From the NCBI GenBank assembly GCA_030654805.1, contig JAURWR010000050.1, positions 1 to 58,854 of the forward strand: a DNA stretch of 58,854 nucleotides, read 5' to 3'. The number at the start of each line of letters is the position of its first letter. The stretch's first letter is position 1. This document shows, piece by piece, positions 36,287 to 46,731 of the stretch. The translations under genes were made by a program, and so were the position numbers. This DNA is from Burkholderiaceae bacterium. GTDB lineage: Bacteria; Pseudomonadota; Gammaproteobacteria; Burkholderiales; Burkholderiaceae_C. Under the pieces are notes generated by a model that searched no databases, was not told where the DNA came from, and saw only the letters and a program-made list of their open reading frames with translations.

Positions 36287-37860
36287 GCAGCCACCCCCGC
36301 ATCGGCTGCGATCGCGTTCACTTCGGCAACGAATACCTCGGCGCGATGCGCGTAGTTCCGGAACATGTCCAGGCTGGCGCAGGCCGGACTGAGCAGCACG
36401 GCATCGCCTGACTGCGCCTGCGCGTAAGCCCAGCGCGTCGCCGCCTCCAGCGTGGCATGTCGCTGCAGCGGCAGTCCCTCGACGCCTTCAAGCGCCGCTT
36501 CGATGATCGCGGCATCGCGACCCAGCGTCGCCACAGCACGTGCGTGTCGTCGAACGGGGTCGGCCAGAGGCGCGAAGTCCTGGCCCTTGCCATCGCCGCC
36601 CAGGATCACGACCAGACGCGATGGCGCCCGGTCGGCGCCCAGGCCTTCGAGCGCCGCGACGGTCGCGCCGACGTTGGTGCCCTTGCTGTCGTCGTAGGCA
36701 TCGACACCCTCGATGGTGGCGACATGCGCAACGCGGTGCGGCTCGCCTGCGTACTCGCGCAGCCCGTGCAGCATCGGCGCCAGCGGACAGTCGATCGCGG
36801 TGGCCAGCGCCAGCGCGGCCAGCGCATTGGCCGCGTTGTGCCGACCGCGCACGCGCAGCGCGTCGGCCGGCATCAGTCGCTGGATGTGCAGTTCTTCGGG
36901 TTCGACCTCGACACCGGCACGCACTCGCTTGCGCGGAAAGCTGTCGTCGGATTCGAGCGCGCGCACCAGCCAGGCGATGCCGTTCTCGGTGACCAGACCG
37001 AAGTCGCCCGGAGCCTGCGGAGCATCGAGCCCGAAGCGCACGATGTGACGTTCGACCGGCTTCGCGCTTTGCTCAGTTTTGCGCGCCTTGGAGGCTCCCT
37101 TGGCCGACGAGACGATCGGTTGCACCGATCGCGCCAGCGCCTCGACCCGCGCGTCGTCGCGGTTGACCACCATCACTGCCTCGCGACCCCAGACCCGTGC
37201 CTTGGCTGCGGCGTAGTTCGCCATCGAGCCGTGCCAGTCGAGGTGGTCCTCGGTGATGTTGAGGACCGCCCCGGCGTCGGGTTCGAAGCCCTTCGCTTCG
37301 TCGAGCTGGAAACTGCTGAGTTCGAGCACCCAGACCTGCGGCAGGCTGTCGCCGTCGATCGCGTCGGCCAGCGTCTGCAGCATCGTCGGCCCGATGTTGC
37401 CGGCCACGGCGACCGGCTTGCCGGCACGTTCGACCAGCAGCGCGGTCATCGAGGTGGTCGTGGTCTTTCCGTTGGTGCCGGTGATCGCGAGCACCTGGGG
37501 CGCGTAGCCACGCTCGACCTTCAGGTCAGCCAGTGCGCGCGCGAACAGGTCGAGCTCGCCCTGCACCAGGCAGCCGCTGTCGGTGAACTGCGCCAGCGGC
37601 GCGGCAATGCGCACATCGGTCGGTGACAGGCCCGGGCTCTTCAGCACCAGCCGCACGCCATCGAATGCAACCTCGGCCAGCTCGCCGCCCAGCAGCGTGG
37701 CTTGCGGAACCTGCACGGCCAACGCCGCCGCATTCGGCGGCACGGCGCGCGAATCCCACACGCGCACCGACGCGCCGCAGCGTGCGCACCAGCGCGCCAT
37801 CGCCAGACCCGAGTCGCCGAGACCGAGCACCAGCACCGGGAGGCCTTGGAGGTGGTTCAT
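36283..37860 (-). CDS. murD: UDP-N-acetylmuramoylalanine--D-glutamate ligase
   Basis: 525 residues, adding D-Glu to UDP-MurNAc-L-Ala. [19 protein letters not shown] is the UDP-binding start, [20 protein letters not shown] the P-loop, [15 protein letters not shown] and [16 protein letters not shown] the catalytic motifs, [14 protein letters not shown] the C-terminal domain. It is longer than E. coli MurD (438); extra sequence lies mostly in the central domain around [17 protein letters not shown], about residues 260-330. It follows mraY after 13 bases. Confidence 0.97.
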   Translation of the reverse strand: MNHLQGLPVLVLGLGDSGLAMARWCARCGASVRVWDSRAVPPNAAALAVQVPQATLLGGELAEVAFDGVRLVLKSPGLSPTDVRIAAPLAQFTDSGCLVQGELDLFARALADLKVERGYAPQVLAITGTNGKTTTTSMTALLVERAGKPVAVAGNIGPTMLQTLADAIDGDSLPQVWVLELSSFQLDEAKGFEPDAGAVLNITEDHLDWHGSMANYAAAKARVWGREAVMVVNRDDARVEALARSVQPIVSSAKGASKARKTEQSAKPVERHIVRFGLDAPQAPGDFGLVTENGIAWLVRALESDDSFPRKRVRAGVEVEPEELHIQRLMPADALRVRGRHNAANALAALALATAIDCPLAPMLHGLREYAGEPHRVAHVATIEGVDAYDDSKGTNVGATVAALEGLGADRAPSRLVVILGGDGKGQDFAPLADPVRRHARAVATLGRDAAIIEAALEGVEGLPLQRHATLEAATRWAYAQAQSGDAVLLSPACASLDMFRNYAHRAEVFVAEVNAIAADAGVAA

Positions 37861-37873
37861 GTCCGCGCCTCGC

Positions 37874-39052
37874 TCATCGCAGCTTCAGGCTGGCGAGCCC
37901 GATCAGGCACAACAGCATGGTGATGATCCAGAAACGCACGACGACCTGCGTCTCCTTCCAGCCCGATTTCTCGAAATGGTGGTGCAGCGGCGCCATCTTC
38001 AGGATGCGCTGACCGGTGCCGTAACGCTTGCGCGTGTATTTGAACCAGCTCACCTGCAGCATCACCGACAGCGCCTCGACGACGAACACGCCGCCCATGA
38101 TCCCGAGCACGATTTCCTGTCGCGTGATGACCGCGATCGCGCCCAGCGCCCCGCCCAGCGACAGCGCGCCCACATCGCCCATGAACACCTGCGCCGGGTA
38201 GGTGTTGAACCACAGGAACGCCAGACCCGAACCCGCCATCGCCGCGCAGAACACCAGCAACTCGCCGGTGCCGGGGATGTGCGGGAACAACAGGTACTTG
38301 CTGTAGTACGCATTGCCGGTCACGTAGGCAAAGACGCCCAACGCCGAACCCACCATCACCACCGGCATGATCGCCAGACCGTCGAGCCCGTCGGTGAGAT
38401 TCACCGCGTTGCTGGCGCCGACGATCACGAACCACGTCAGCACGATGAAGCCGTAGACGCCCAGCGGATAGCTGACGGTCTTGAAGAACGGAACGATCAA
38501 GTCGGCAGCCGGTGGCAGGTCGTTGGAGAACCCGCTCTGCACCCAGCGCATGAACAGTTCGAGGACGCGCAGGTTGGAGGTCTCGCTGACGCTGAACGCC
38601 AGGTAGAACGCGGCCAGCAGACCGATCAACGACTGCCAGAAGAACTTGTCGCGCGAGCTCATGCCCTCGGGGTTCTTGTCCACGACCTTGCGCCAGTCGT
38701 CGACCCAGCCGATCGCACCGAAGCCCAGCGTGACCAGCAGCACGATCCACACGAATCGGTTGGACCAGTCGAACCACAGCAGCGTGGAAACGGTGATGCC
38801 GATCAGGATCAGCACGCCGCCCATCGTTGGCGTGCCCGACTTGCTGAGGTGCTCCTGGATGCCGTACTCGCGGATCGGCTGACCGATCTTCAGCGCGGCG
38901 AGACGACGGATCACCCACGGGCCGAAGGCCAGGCCGATCAGCAGCGCGGTCATCGCGGCCATCACAGCTCGGAAGGTGATGTACTGGAAGACGCGGAGAA
39001 AGCCCAGCTCCGGGTACATCGTCTGCATCCACTGCGCCAGGTTAAGCAGCAT
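37874..39052 (-). CDS. mraY: Phospho-N-acetylmuramoyl-pentapeptide-transferase
   Basis: 392 residues, polytopic inner-membrane enzyme making lipid I from undecaprenyl phosphate and UDP-MurNAc-pentapeptide. [14 protein letters not shown] is the MraY signature, [16 protein letters not shown] carries the Asp/Asn nucleotide site, [13 protein letters not shown] and the histidine loop [13 protein letters not shown] are intact. About ten membrane helices. Its start overlaps the end of the murE-murF frame by 11 bases. Confidence 0.98.
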   Translation of the reverse strand: MLLNLAQWMQTMYPELGFLRVFQYITFRAVMAAMTALLIGLAFGPWVIRRLAALKIGQPIREYGIQEHLSKSGTPTMGGVLILIGITVSTLLWFDWSNRFVWIVLLVTLGFGAIGWVDDWRKVVDKNPEGMSSRDKFFWQSLIGLLAAFYLAFSVSETSNLRVLELFMRWVQSGFSNDLPPAADLIVPFFKTVSYPLGVYGFIVLTWFVIVGASNAVNLTDGLDGLAIMPVVMVGSALGVFAYVTGNAYYSKYLLFPHIPGTGELLVFCAAMAGSGLAFLWFNTYPAQVFMGDVGALSLGGALGAIAVITRQEIVLGIMGGVFVVEALSVMLQVSWFKYTRKRYGTGQRILKMAPLHHHFEKSGWKETQVVVRFWIITMLLCLIGLASLKLR

Positions 39053-42032
39053 GCGAGCCCCCGGCCGGCGTGAATGCCGCTGCCATCTTCAACGCGGCGA
39101 CCACCCGCTCCATCTTCATGAAGCGCGAGCCCTTGACCAGAACGGATGCAGCCGCCGGGGCCTGTGGCAGAGCCAAAAGCAAGGCATCGACCGAATCGAA
39201 ATGCCGTGCCGCGCCATAGGCCGCTGCGGCATGCGCGCACAGCGGCCCGACGGTCCAAAACGCATCGATGCCGACGCGGCGAGCGAACTCGCCGACCTCA
39301 CGATGAAACGCCGGGCCCTGGTCACCGACCTCGCCCATGTCGCCCAGGGCCAGCCAGCGCGGACCCGGCAACCCGGCCAGCACGTCGATCGCGGCACGCA
39401 CCGAGTCGGGGTTGGCGTTGTAGCTGTCGTCGATCAGCGTGACGGACCGACCGTCGCGGACCAGGCTGAAGGCTTGCGAGCGGCCCTGCACTGCGGTGAA
39501 CGATTCAAGACCACGCACGACCGCTTCGAGCGGGCAGCCGGCGGCCAGCGCGCAGGCGGTGGCCGCGAGCGAATTCTTGACGTTGTGCAGACCAGCGATG
39601 CGCAGCTTCAGCGTGGCGTTGCCAAACGGCGTGCGCAGATCGACGGCCCAGTGGTCCGCAGACCAGGATGCGGTGGCGGTGACGTCGGCCGACACCGCGC
39701 GGCCAGAGTCGGCCCCGAGCGCGAACGTCAGCACACGCCGCGGGTCAGCCAGTGCGCGCCACAGCGGTGTGTGCTCCTCGTCGGCCGGAAACACCGCGAC
39801 GCCATCGGCACCGAGCGCCTCGATGACGCTGCCGTTCTCGCGCGCCACCGCCTCGACGCTGGCCATGAACTCCTGGTGCTCGCGCTGCGCGTTGTTGACC
39901 AGCGCGACGGTCGGCGCAGCCATCACGGCCAGTTGCGCGATCTCGCCCGGGTGGTTCATGCCGAGTTCGACGACCCCGGCACGGTGAAACGTGGTGTCGT
40001 CCTGCCGCAAGCGCAACAGCGTCAGCGGCACCCCGATGTCGTTGTTGAAATTGCCTTCGGTCGAGAACGCACCCGCTCCATGCCAGGCACGCAGGACCGC
40101 CGCGATCATCTGCGTCACCGTGGTCTTGCCGTTGCTGCCGGTGACCGCGATCAGCGGCAGATCGAAGCGGCGACGCCATCCCGCAGCCAGTGTGCCCAGG
40201 GCAGTGCGACTGTCATCGACCAACACGCCCGGCAGTCCGGCTTCGGCGATGCCGCGCTCGGCCAGTGCCGCGACCGCGCCGGCCGCCCGGGCCTGCGGCA
40301 GGAAATCATGTGCATCGAAGCGTTCGCCACGCAGCGCGACGAACAGGTCTCCGGCGCGCAGGGTTCGGGTGTCGGAGTGGACGCGCAGGATAGGCGTGGT
40401 GCCATCGCCCATCAGCCGCGAGTCGGCCATCAGGGCATGTGCTTGCGAGAGCGTCATCATCTGCTCGACTCCCTCTCCCCAAAGGGGCGAGGGTGTCAGC
40501 AGCGCAAGCGCAGTGCGAGCCTCAACGACATCATCGAACGGATGCCTGACCCCCGCCACCTCTTGATGCGCCTCATGCCCCTTTCCCGCGATCAGGATGA
40601 CGTCGTTCGGCCCGGCATGGCTCACCGCATGAGCGATCGCCGCGCGGCGGTCTTCGATGACCTGCGGCTTGGGCTGATCGGCCATGCCCGCGACGATGGC
40701 CGCGATGATCGCGGCCGGCGCCTCGTGCCGCGGGTTGTCGCTGGTGACGACGACCTGCTGCGCCAGGCGTTGCGCGATCTCCCCCATCAGCGGCCGCTTG
40801 ACCGCGTCGCGGTTGCCTCCGCAGCCGAACACGCACCACAGCACACCGCCTCGTTCAGACGCCAACGGTTGCAGCGCACGCAAGGCCTTGTCGAGTGCAT
40901 CGGGCGTGTGGGCGTAATCGACCAGCACCTCGGGCAGCTCGCTGCCAGCGGACGACGCCGGCAATGCGACCCGCTGCATGCGGCCGGGCACCGGCGTCAG
41001 CGCAGCACAGGCCTGCGCCGCATCACGCAGCGAAACACCCAGTGCGCGCAGGGAAGCCACCACCGCCAGCAAATTGGATACGTTGTAGTCACCGATCAGC
41101 GCGGTGCGCAGAGGCACCGCTGGCTCGCCTGACTCGACGAGATCGAACGCCAGACCGCCATCGACGTAATGCACCCCGTGAGCCGCCAGCCGGGCAGCAC
41201 GGGCGGCCGTCGCATGCCCGGTCACGGCGTAAGTCCAAAGGTCGAGCGCGCTGCCGGCGAGCGAGCGCTGCAAAGTCGCGCCCTGCGGGTCGTCGAGGTT
41301 GAGCACGGCGGCTCGCAGGCCGGGCCAGCGGAACAGGTCGACCTTGGCCTGCCAGTAAGCATCCATCGAGCCGTGGAAATCGAGATGGTCCTGCGTGAAG
41401 TTGGTGAACACCGCGACATCGATGTGCGTGCCCGACAGCCGCTGTTCGGCCAGACCGATCGAAGAGGCCTCGATCGCGCAGGCGTTGAATCCGTCGTCGG
41501 CGAAGCGCTTGAGGGCTCGCTGCAAGGTGACCGGGTCGGGGGTCGTCAGGCCGGTCGCCTGCAACGCCGTCGCATCGGTGTGGCCACCCTGGCTGACGGG
41601 CACGGCACCGACACCCAGCGTGCCGATCACGCCGCAGCGTCGATCCAGCCCCGACAGGGCTTGCGCTGCCCACCACGCGGTCGACGTCTTGCCGTTGGTT
41701 CCGGTGACGGCGATCACCGACAGCCGGCGGCTGGGGGCACCGTAGAACGCGCTCGCCAGCGGACCGGTGGCCGCCTTGAGGTTGTCCATCGCGGCGATGC
41801 GAACGTCGTCGAACCCGTGCACCTCGGCGCCGTCGGCTTCGACCAGGCAGGCTGGCGCACCGGCCGCCAGCGACGGATAGACGTGGCGTCGACCGTCCTG
41901 CGCCTGACCCGGCCACGCGATGAAGGCGTCGCCGGGTTCGAGACGACGGCTGTCGGTCGCGAGACCGCGCACACCGCGTTGCGCCAGCCAGGACAGGGCC
42001 GCCGGAACCGAGCCGAGTGTCTGCAGCGCCAT
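39042..42032 (-). CDS. murE-murF: MurE-MurF fusion (UDP-MurNAc tripeptide synthetase / D-Ala-D-Ala-adding ligase)
   Basis: One 996-residue frame with two complete Mur ligases. Residues 1 to about 513 are Mur[17 protein letters not shown]-loop [13 protein letters not shown] (near 110), [12 protein letters not shown], and the meso-diaminopimelate-specifying DNPR (near 433). Residues about 525-996 are MurF, with two Met codons at the junction (40460 and 40457), P-loop [13 protein letters not shown] (near 630) and [12 protein letters not shown]. Residues about 514-521 ([10 protein letters not shown] region) are encoded by a REP-like hairpin. MurE-MurF fusions are known in Bordetella; the repeat-derived linker is the odd point. 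ATG 42032 overlaps the ftsI stop by one base (TGATG). Confidence 0.95.
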   Translation of the reverse strand: MALQTLGSVPAALSWLAQRGVRGLATDSRRLEPGDAFIAWPGQAQDGRRHVYPSLAAGAPACLVEADGAEVHGFDDVRIAAMDNLKAATGPLASAFYGAPSRRLSVIAVTGTNGKTSTAWWAAQALSGLDRRCGVIGTLGVGAVPVSQGGHTDATALQATGLTTPDPVTLQRALKRFADDGFNACAIEASSIGLAEQRLSGTHIDVAVFTNFTQDHLDFHGSMDAYWQAKVDLFRWPGLRAAVLNLDDPQGATLQRSLAGSALDLWTYAVTGHATAARAARLAAHGVHYVDGGLAFDLVESGEPAVPLRTALIGDYNVSNLLAVVASLRALGVSLRDAAQACAALTPVPGRMQRVALPASSAGSELPEVLVDYAHTPDALDKALRALQPLASERGGVLWCVFGCGGNRDAVKRPLMGEIAQRLAQQVVVTSDNPRHEAPAAIIAAIVAGMADQPKPQVIEDRRAAIAHAVSHAGPNDVILIAGKGHEAHQEVAGVRHPFDDVVEARTALALLTPSPLWGEGVEQMMTLSQAHALMADSRLMGDGTTPILRVHSDTRTLRAGDLFVALRGERFDAHDFLPQARAAGAVAALAERGIAEAGLPGVLVDDSRTALGTLAAGWRRRFDLPLIAVTGSNGKTTVTQMIAAVLRAWHGAGAFSTEGNFNNDIGVPLTLLRLRQDDTTFHRAGVVELGMNHPGEIAQLAVMAAPTVALVNNAQREHQEFMASVEAVARENGSVIEALGADGVAVFPADEEHTPLWRALADPRRVLTFALGADSGRAVSADVTATASWSADHWAVDLRTPFGNATLKLRIAGLHNVKNSLAATACALAAGCPLEAVVRGLESFTAVQGRSQAFSLVRDGRSVTLIDDSYNANPDSVRAAIDVLAGLPGPRWLALGDMGEVGDQGPAFHREVGEFARRVGIDAFWTVGPLCAHAAAAYGAARHFDSVDALLLALPQAPAAASVLVKGSRFMKMERVVAALKMAAAFTPAGGSHAA
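40471..40493. repeat. REP-like hairpin, copy B, inside the murE-murF coding frame
   Basis: On the minus strand it reads CCCTCGCCCC, TTT loop, GGGGAGAGGG. It matches the non-coding copy at 27242-27264 at 22 of 23 bases, the single difference being in the loop. It falls exactly where a MurE stop codon and MurF start would be expected, and is translated in frame as part of the linker. Confidence 0.85.
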
Positions 42033-43849
42033 CAGAAGCTCTCGTCCTCGGCGCGCACATCGCGCGCGATGATCTGCGTCTTCACGTCGAGGTCGGGCGC
42101 CACGCCCAGCGTGCGCAGCGTGTTCTGCACCAGATCGCTGAAGACCGGGGCCGCAACGTCGCCGCCGTACCACTTGCCGGCGGTCGGCTGGTCGACCATC
42201 ACCGCGACGATGATGCGTGGGTTGTTGATCGGTGCGATACCGACGAACCAGGAGCGGTACTTCTTGTTGTCGTAGCTCTTGCCTTCGTGGCTGTAAGCGG
42301 TGCCCGACTTGCCCCCGACCGAGTAGCCCACGGTCTGCGCCTTCGGCGCGGTGCCGCCGGGGCCGGTGACCAGGGCCAGCATCTGGCGCACGGCTTGTGC
42401 CGTCTGCGGCGAGATCACCCGCAATCCATTCACCTTGGCGTCGGCGCCCTGCGCCTCGCTTTTCATCAGGGTGACCGGAATCAGCTCGCCGTCGTGCGCA
42501 AACACCGTGTACGCATGTGCGATCTGGAACAGCGACGCCGACAGGCCGTAGCCGTAGCACATCGTCGCGTGCATGGTCTCGTCCTTGGCGATCGCCTTGG
42601 CCGACGGCAAACGCCCGCGCACGGAACCGGGGAAGCCGATCTGCGGCTTCTGCCCGAAACCCACGGCGGTGTACAGATCCCACATCTCGCGCGGCTGGAA
42701 CATCAGCCCCATGCGCATCGAGCCGATGTTGCTGGACTTCTGGATCACCTCGGCCACGGTCAGGTCACCGTGCGGATGGGCGTCGCTGATGACGAACCCG
42801 CCCATCGCAATGCGGCCCGGCGCGGTGTGGATGATGGTGTCGGCCTTGACGCGGCCGGTCTCGAGCGCCCAGGCCGCGATGAAAGGCTTGACCGTCGAGC
42901 CCGGCTCGAAGGTGTCGGTCAGTGCGCGGTTGCGCAGCTGCTCGCCGGTCAGGTTGCGGCGGTCCGACGGCGCATAGCTGGGGTAATTGGCCAGCGCCAG
43001 CACCTCGCCGGACTGCGCGTCGAGCACCACCACGCTGCCGGCCTTGGCCTTGTTCTCGGCGACCGCGTCGCGCACCCGCCGGTAGGCGAAGTACTGGATC
43101 TTCGAATCGATCGTCAACTGGATGTCGCGACCGTCGACCGGCGCCACACTGTCCCCGATGTCCTCGACGACCTTGCCGAGACGGTCCTTGATGACGCGGC
43201 GGGTGCCGTTGCGGCCGGTCAGCTCCTTCTGGAAGGCGAGCTCCATGCCTTCCTGACCGCGGTTCTCGGCGTCGGTGAAGCCGACCACGTGGGCCGCCGC
43301 CTCGCCCTCGGGATACTTGCGCTTGACCTCGCGCAACTGGTGCACGCCCGGCAACCCGAGCGCCAGGGCGTCCTTGGCCATCGTGTCGTCGACCTGCCGC
43401 TTGAGCCAGACGAAGTTGGGGTTGTCATCCAGGCGCTCGTCGAGCGTCTTCGGCGACATGCCCAGCACCTTGGCCAGTTGGCGGCGCGCGCGCGTGTCGG
43501 CCTCGAAATCCTTGGGAATCGCCCACAGCGACGGGGCCGGCACGCTGGAGGCCATCAACTGTCCGTTGCGATCGAGAATGCGTCCGCGGTTCGCCGACAG
43601 GTCGAGCGTGCGCGCATAGCGGGCCTCGCCCTGCTTCAGATAGAAGGACGAGCCGATCACCTGCACGTAAAGCGCCCGGCCCAGCAAAACGCAGAAGGCC
43701 AGCCCGACCAGCGCCACCAGCACCTTCGAACGCGATGCCGGCGTGCGTGAAGCCAGCAACGGGCTGCTCGCGTAGTTGATGCTGCGCGCGTGCCCGGTGG
43801 CCGGCTTCGCAACGGCCCCCGCGCGGGCGTTCCAGCCACCGGGCCTCAT
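42032..43849 (-). CDS. ftsI: Peptidoglycan D,D-transpeptidase FtsI (PBP3)
   Basis: 605 residues, septal class B penicillin-binding protein. A cytoplasmic N-terminus of about 40 residues is followed by one membrane helix (VLVALVGLAFCVLLGRALYVQVI). The pedestal domain opens RGRILDRNGQLMASS. The transpeptidase domain has STVK with Ser318, SSN near 372-374, and KSGT near 514-517. Substrate-loop residues YGYGLSAS follow ATMC. ATGA overlap with ftsL. Confidence 0.97.
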   Translation of the reverse strand: MRPGGWNARAGAVAKPATGHARSINYASSPLLASRTPASRSKVLVALVGLAFCVLLGRALYVQVIGSSFYLKQGEARYARTLDLSANRGRILDRNGQLMASSVPAPSLWAIPKDFEADTRARRQLAKVLGMSPKTLDERLDDNPNFVWLKRQVDDTMAKDALALGLPGVHQLREVKRKYPEGEAAAHVVGFTDAENRGQEGMELAFQKELTGRNGTRRVIKDRLGKVVEDIGDSVAPVDGRDIQLTIDSKIQYFAYRRVRDAVAENKAKAGSVVVLDAQSGEVLALANYPSYAPSDRRNLTGEQLRNRALTDTFEPGSTVKPFIAAWALETGRVKADTIIHTAPGRIAMGGFVISDAHPHGDLTVAEVIQKSSNIGSMRMGLMFQPREMWDLYTAVGFGQKPQIGFPGSVRGRLPSAKAIAKDETMHATMCYGYGLSASLFQIAHAYTVFAHDGELIPVTLMKSEAQGADAKVNGLRVISPQTAQAVRQMLALVTGPGGTAPKAQTVGYSVGGKSGTAYSHEGKSYDNKKYRSWFVGIAPINNPRIIVAVMVDQPTAGKWYGGDVAAPVFSDLVQNTLRTLGVAPDLDVKTQIIARDVRAEDESF

Positions 43850-44172
43850 CGCTGCCCCTGAGACGCCGCAAACCGCGCGTCGACGGCGGTCGACGTGCGA
43901 CTGGCATCTGCCGTCACCGTCACCTGCTTCATGATCGCCGGCGTGGCCTGCACCATGCGGAGCTTGTCGCGCGCGGTCTTCTCGACGCGCGCCGGAGCCG
44001 CCTGCGACTGACGTTCGGCCTGCAAGCGCCCGTATTCGGTTTCGAACTGCCGCTGCTGGCTGCGCGCGCGATCGAGTTCACCGTACAGGTGGTGGGCGTC
44101 GTACGAGACGCGCACCAGGTAGATGCTGCTGGCCAGCAGCACGACCAGCAACAGCAGATTGAGGCGCGTCAC
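43846..44172 (-). CDS. ftsL: Cell division protein FtsL
   Basis: 108 residues from a GTG start (44172): MTRLNLLLLVVLLASSIYLV is the single membrane helix, followed by a leucine/glutamine-rich coiled coil YGELDRARSQQRQFETEYGRLQAERQ. It joins FtsQ and FtsB in the divisome. The frame is open to 44286, overlapping rsmH, but the extra residues are Arg/Pro-rich and unlike FtsL. The chosen start leaves an unusual 70-base gap from rsmH in an otherwise tightly packed cluster. Confidence 0.9.
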   Translation of the reverse strand: MTRLNLLLLVVLLASSIYLVRVSYDAHHLYGELDRARSQQRQFETEYGRLQAERQSQAAPARVEKTARDKLRMVQATPAIMKQVTVTADASRTSTAVDARFAASQGQR

Positions 44173-44242
44173 GGGTGCACCCTTCGCGCGGCGCGCGGTC
44201 CCACCGAGCGGGAGCGTTCGCTCTGGAGGCGGCCCGGCGCGC

Positions 44243-45256
44243 TCATCTGCGGCTCCCCGCGACCCGCAACGGGGGCGACGGCGCATCGGTGCGCTCGGCC
44301 ACGCGCATCACCGCCGAGCGCGCGCGCGGGTTGGCGCGCAGCTCGGTCTCGCCGGGCTTGATCCGACCCAGCGCCGTCAGCCGCATCGCCACCTCGGGCG
44401 CGAACGGTGCCCGGCGATCGAACACCGCCTTGCTTTCGCGCGCGATGAAGGTCTTGACGATGCGGTCTTCCAGCGAGTGGAAACTGATCACCACGAGACG
44501 ACCGCCGGGAGCCAGCAATTCGAGCGCCGCGCTCAGCCCCTGTTCGAGCTCCTCAAGCTCGGCGTTGACGAAAATCCGAAGAGCTTGAAACGTGCGCGTT
44601 GCAGGGTTCTGGCCCGGCTCGCGGGTCTTGACTGCACCAGCCACGACCTCGGAAAGCTCCCGCGTGGTTCGAACTGGGCTCCCGCTTTCGCGCCGAGCAA
44701 CAAGCGCCTTTGCAACCTGTACAGCAAACCGTTCTTCCCCATAGTCACGAATCACCTCCGCAATGTGGCGCTCGTCGGCGCGGGCCAGAAAGTCCGCAGC
44801 GCTTTCGCCCCGGGTCGTGTCCATCCGCATGTCGAGCGGACCGTCGAATCGAAAACTGAAGCCGCGCTCGGGGCTGTCGATCTGCGGCGACGACACGCCC
44901 AGGTCGAGAAGCAGACCATCGATGCGCGAGACCCCGGCCGCGGCCAGCGTCGGCACCATCTGGCCGAAGCTCGTGTGGTGGATCGAGAAGCGCGGGTCGG
45001 CGAAGTCCGGGTCGGCAGCGGCGGCGGCGACCGCCTCGGGGTCGCGGTCGATCGCCAGAAGGCGCGCGCGCGCACCCAGCTTCTGCAGCAACACGCGTGA
45101 GTGCCCGCCGCGCCCGAAGGTCCCATCGACGTAGACGCCGCCCGCCGCCTGCTCGATCTCATCGCCATCGGCGCCGCCGGGCGCGAGATGCAGCAGCGCA
45201 TCGACGGCTTCGTTCAGCAGGACGGTGGTGTGGGCGCAGGCCGGTGCAGTCGTCAT
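44243..45256 (-). CDS. rsmH: 16S rRNA (cytosine-1402 N4)-methyltransferase
   Basis: 337 residues. [14 protein letters not shown] is the family N-terminus; [15 protein letters not shown] is the SAM-binding motif; [33 protein letters not shown] is the hallmark segment; [16 protein letters not shown] and [18 protein letters not shown] follow. It methylates the ribosomal P site. It lies 10 bases after mraZ, as in most dcw clusters. Confidence 0.97.
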   Translation of the reverse strand: MTTAPACAHTTVLLNEAVDALLHLAPGGADGDEIEQAAGGVYVDGTFGRGGHSRVLLQKLGARARLLAIDRDPEAVAAAAADPDFADPRFSIHHTSFGQMVPTLAAAGVSRIDGLLLDLGVSSPQIDSPERGFSFRFDGPLDMRMDTTRGESAADFLARADERHIAEVIRDYGEERFAVQVAKALVARRESGSPVRTTRELSEVVAGAVKTREPGQNPATRTFQALRIFVNAELEELEQGLSAALELLAPGGRLVVISFHSLEDRIVKTFIARESKAVFDRRAPFAPEVAMRLTALGRIKPGETELRANPRARSAVMRVAERTDAPSPPLRVAGSRR

Positions 45257-45266
45257 CGCACAGCCG

Positions 45267-45695
45267 TCAGAACGTGAATCCCTTGAGCGCGTCGGGCATT
45301 TCGCCCTTCACCACCTCCGCCTCGTGCGACGCATGCTGGACGGCGTCCCACAGTTCGAGGTGGCTGCCCATGCCGATCAGCATCACGTCGCGGTCGAGGC
45401 CGGCGGACTTGCGCAGTTCGGGGGCGATGAGCACGCGCGACGAACCGTCGAGGTCGACGTCCATCGCATTGCCGAGAAACATCCGCTTCCAGCGGACAGC
45501 CTCCATCGGCAGCGCGTTGATCCGGTCGCGGAACTCCTCCCAGGTCGGACGGGGGAACACCATCAACGGACCGTCGGGGTGCCGGGTGATCGTGAGTTCG
45601 GTGACTTCCAGGGCGCGCAGCACAGCCAGATGCCGAGCAGGCATGGTGAGCCGACCCTTGCTATCCAAGGTCAGCGCCGCAGGCCCCTGAAACAC
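45267..45695 (-). CDS. mraZ: MraZ transcriptional regulator of the dcw cluster
   Basis: 142 residues from GTG 45695, matching the usual length and start ([21 protein letters not shown]). Two AbrB-like halves each carry the DxxGR-type motif: [13 protein letters not shown] and [16 protein letters not shown]. MraZ binds repeated TGGG-type boxes upstream of itself and represses the cluster in E. coli. In-frame TTG 45698, GTG 45707 and GTG 45737 are alternative starts; the last two would lie across the proposed operator. Confidence 0.93.
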   Translation of the reverse strand: MFQGPAALTLDSKGRLTMPARHLAVLRALEVTELTITRHPDGPLMVFPRPTWEEFRDRINALPMEAVRWKRMFLGNAMDVDLDGSSRVLIAPELRKSAGLDRDVMLIGMGSHLELWDAVQHASHEAEVVKGEMPDALKGFTF

Positions 45696-45712
45696 CAAAT
45701 TCGCCACAAAAA

Positions 45713-45736
45713 CCCAGAAAAGTGCACCGGCTCCCA
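45713..45736 (-). promoter_or_regulatory. Candidate MraZ boxes upstream of mraZ
   Basis: On the minus strand, TGGG starts at 45736 and again at 45716, exactly 20 bases apart, with TGCA at the intermediate 10-base phase (45726). This resembles the 10-base spaced TGGG repeats that MraZ binds in E. coli, with the middle box degenerate. The boxes cover the region from the -10 element through the expected transcription start, which fits repression. Confidence 0.4.
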
Positions 45737-45765
45737 CTGTATCGCATCACATCCGCCTGGGTCAA
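45736..45765 (-). promoter_or_regulatory. Candidate sigma-70 promoter for the dcw cluster
   Basis: The minus strand carries TTGACC (45765-45760), an 18-base spacer, and TACAGT (45741-45736). This is 5/6 and 4/6 to the consensus. Transcription would start near 45729, 34 bases before the mraZ GTG. The DNA upstream, about 45780-45860, is unusually AT-rich for this window. Confidence 0.5.
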
Positions 45766-45972
45766 CGCAGATGTAAAAGAAAATCCAATCAAATCAATAA
45801 CTTAGCGGGTATTTTGAAGACGCCCCAAGTTCAAATTCGTTAAAAAACAAGCAGTTGAGAAGCGCTTTGAAAGTGTTGGGTGAGAAGTCGACCGCTACCG
45901 CCATCGCAGCCGACGGCAGCCGGTTCGTGGTGCGCCGCTGTTCGCGAAAACCGCGCTTCTGAGCACACTGGC

Positions 45973-46542
45973 TCAGCGCGGCGAAACGCCGATCAGCCAC
46001 AGGTGCAGCGCGCCGATGAAGGCTGCATATAAACCCAGCCCGACGACCACCGCGGTCGCGTCGTTGTAGCGGCTCGGTGGCGCGGCGGGCACACTGCGCG
46101 GCGCACGACGCTTCAGCGAAATCCGGTCCACCACAGCCCAGGCGAGGAACGAACCGAACAACACGGTGGACGCCAGCGTGCCGTTGGCCAGCAGGTGGGC
46201 CAGCGCCCACAGCTTGGTCGCGACCAGCATCGGGTGCCTGGTGGTGGCCGAGATGCGACCGGGCAGGTAGGTGGCGAGCAACAGTGGGAACACCGGCAGC
46301 ATCAGCAACCACGCAACGTGCCTCAACGCAGTGGGTGGCTGATACAGAAGGACCGGTGCGCCGCGCGCCTGCCCGTAGCCGTGAACGATGAGCGCGAAGC
46401 CGATGATCGACAACAGCGCGTAGATGCCCTTCCAGGGCATTTCGCCGCGCGCGTCGACCTGCGCATCTCGCCATGCCGGAGCGACGATCGACGTGGAGTG
46501 CACGCCGAGAAAGATCAGCAGTCCCAGGATCAGCATCGACAT
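45973..46542 (-). CDS. NnrU family membrane protein
   Basis: 189 residues with about five membrane helices. It begins MSMLILGLLIFLGVHSTSIV and has TRHPMLVATKLWALAHLLANG, the conserved segment of the NnrU/isoprenylcysteine-methyltransferase-like family. NnrU is linked with denitrification in some bacteria, but no nitrite or nitric-oxide reductase gene is nearby, so the role here is open. It reads toward mraZ across a 277-base spacer with no gene that contains the dcw promoter. Confidence 0.88.
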   Translation of the reverse strand: MSMLILGLLIFLGVHSTSIVAPAWRDAQVDARGEMPWKGIYALLSIIGFALIVHGYGQARGAPVLLYQPPTALRHVAWLLMLPVFPLLLATYLPGRISATTRHPMLVATKLWALAHLLANGTLASTVLFGSFLAWAVVDRISLKRRAPRSVPAAPPSRYNDATAVVVGLGLYAAFIGALHLWLIGVSPR

Positions 46543-46731
46543 GTCGCTCGCCTTCGCAAAGCGATCAGTCTATGCCGCGGCACCGGCACCGTAGCGTCAG
46601 CGGCCACCCGAAGAAGTCTCAGGAATCCAGCTGCGCCGAAGCCCGGCAATTGTTGTGGCCGATCAGCCGCTGGCCTCCGCAGGAGAGTCCTCCGACGCTC
46701 GGACGAATGGGCAGTTCGCTGACTCCAGATG

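Noticed and set aside
42033-42683. Upstream extension of the MurE frame
   Set aside because: It overlaps ftsI in another frame and reads as Arg-rich noise. MurE begins at ATG 42032 beside the ftsI stop.
38976-43750. Plus-strand frames of 577-718 codons opposite murE-murF and ftsI
   Set aside because: Their length follows from codon bias at high GC, and the sequence resembles no protein.
45794-46474. Minus-strand frame overlapping the NnrU-like gene
   Set aside because: Out of frame with the recognisable NnrU product at 45973-46542 and Arg-rich.
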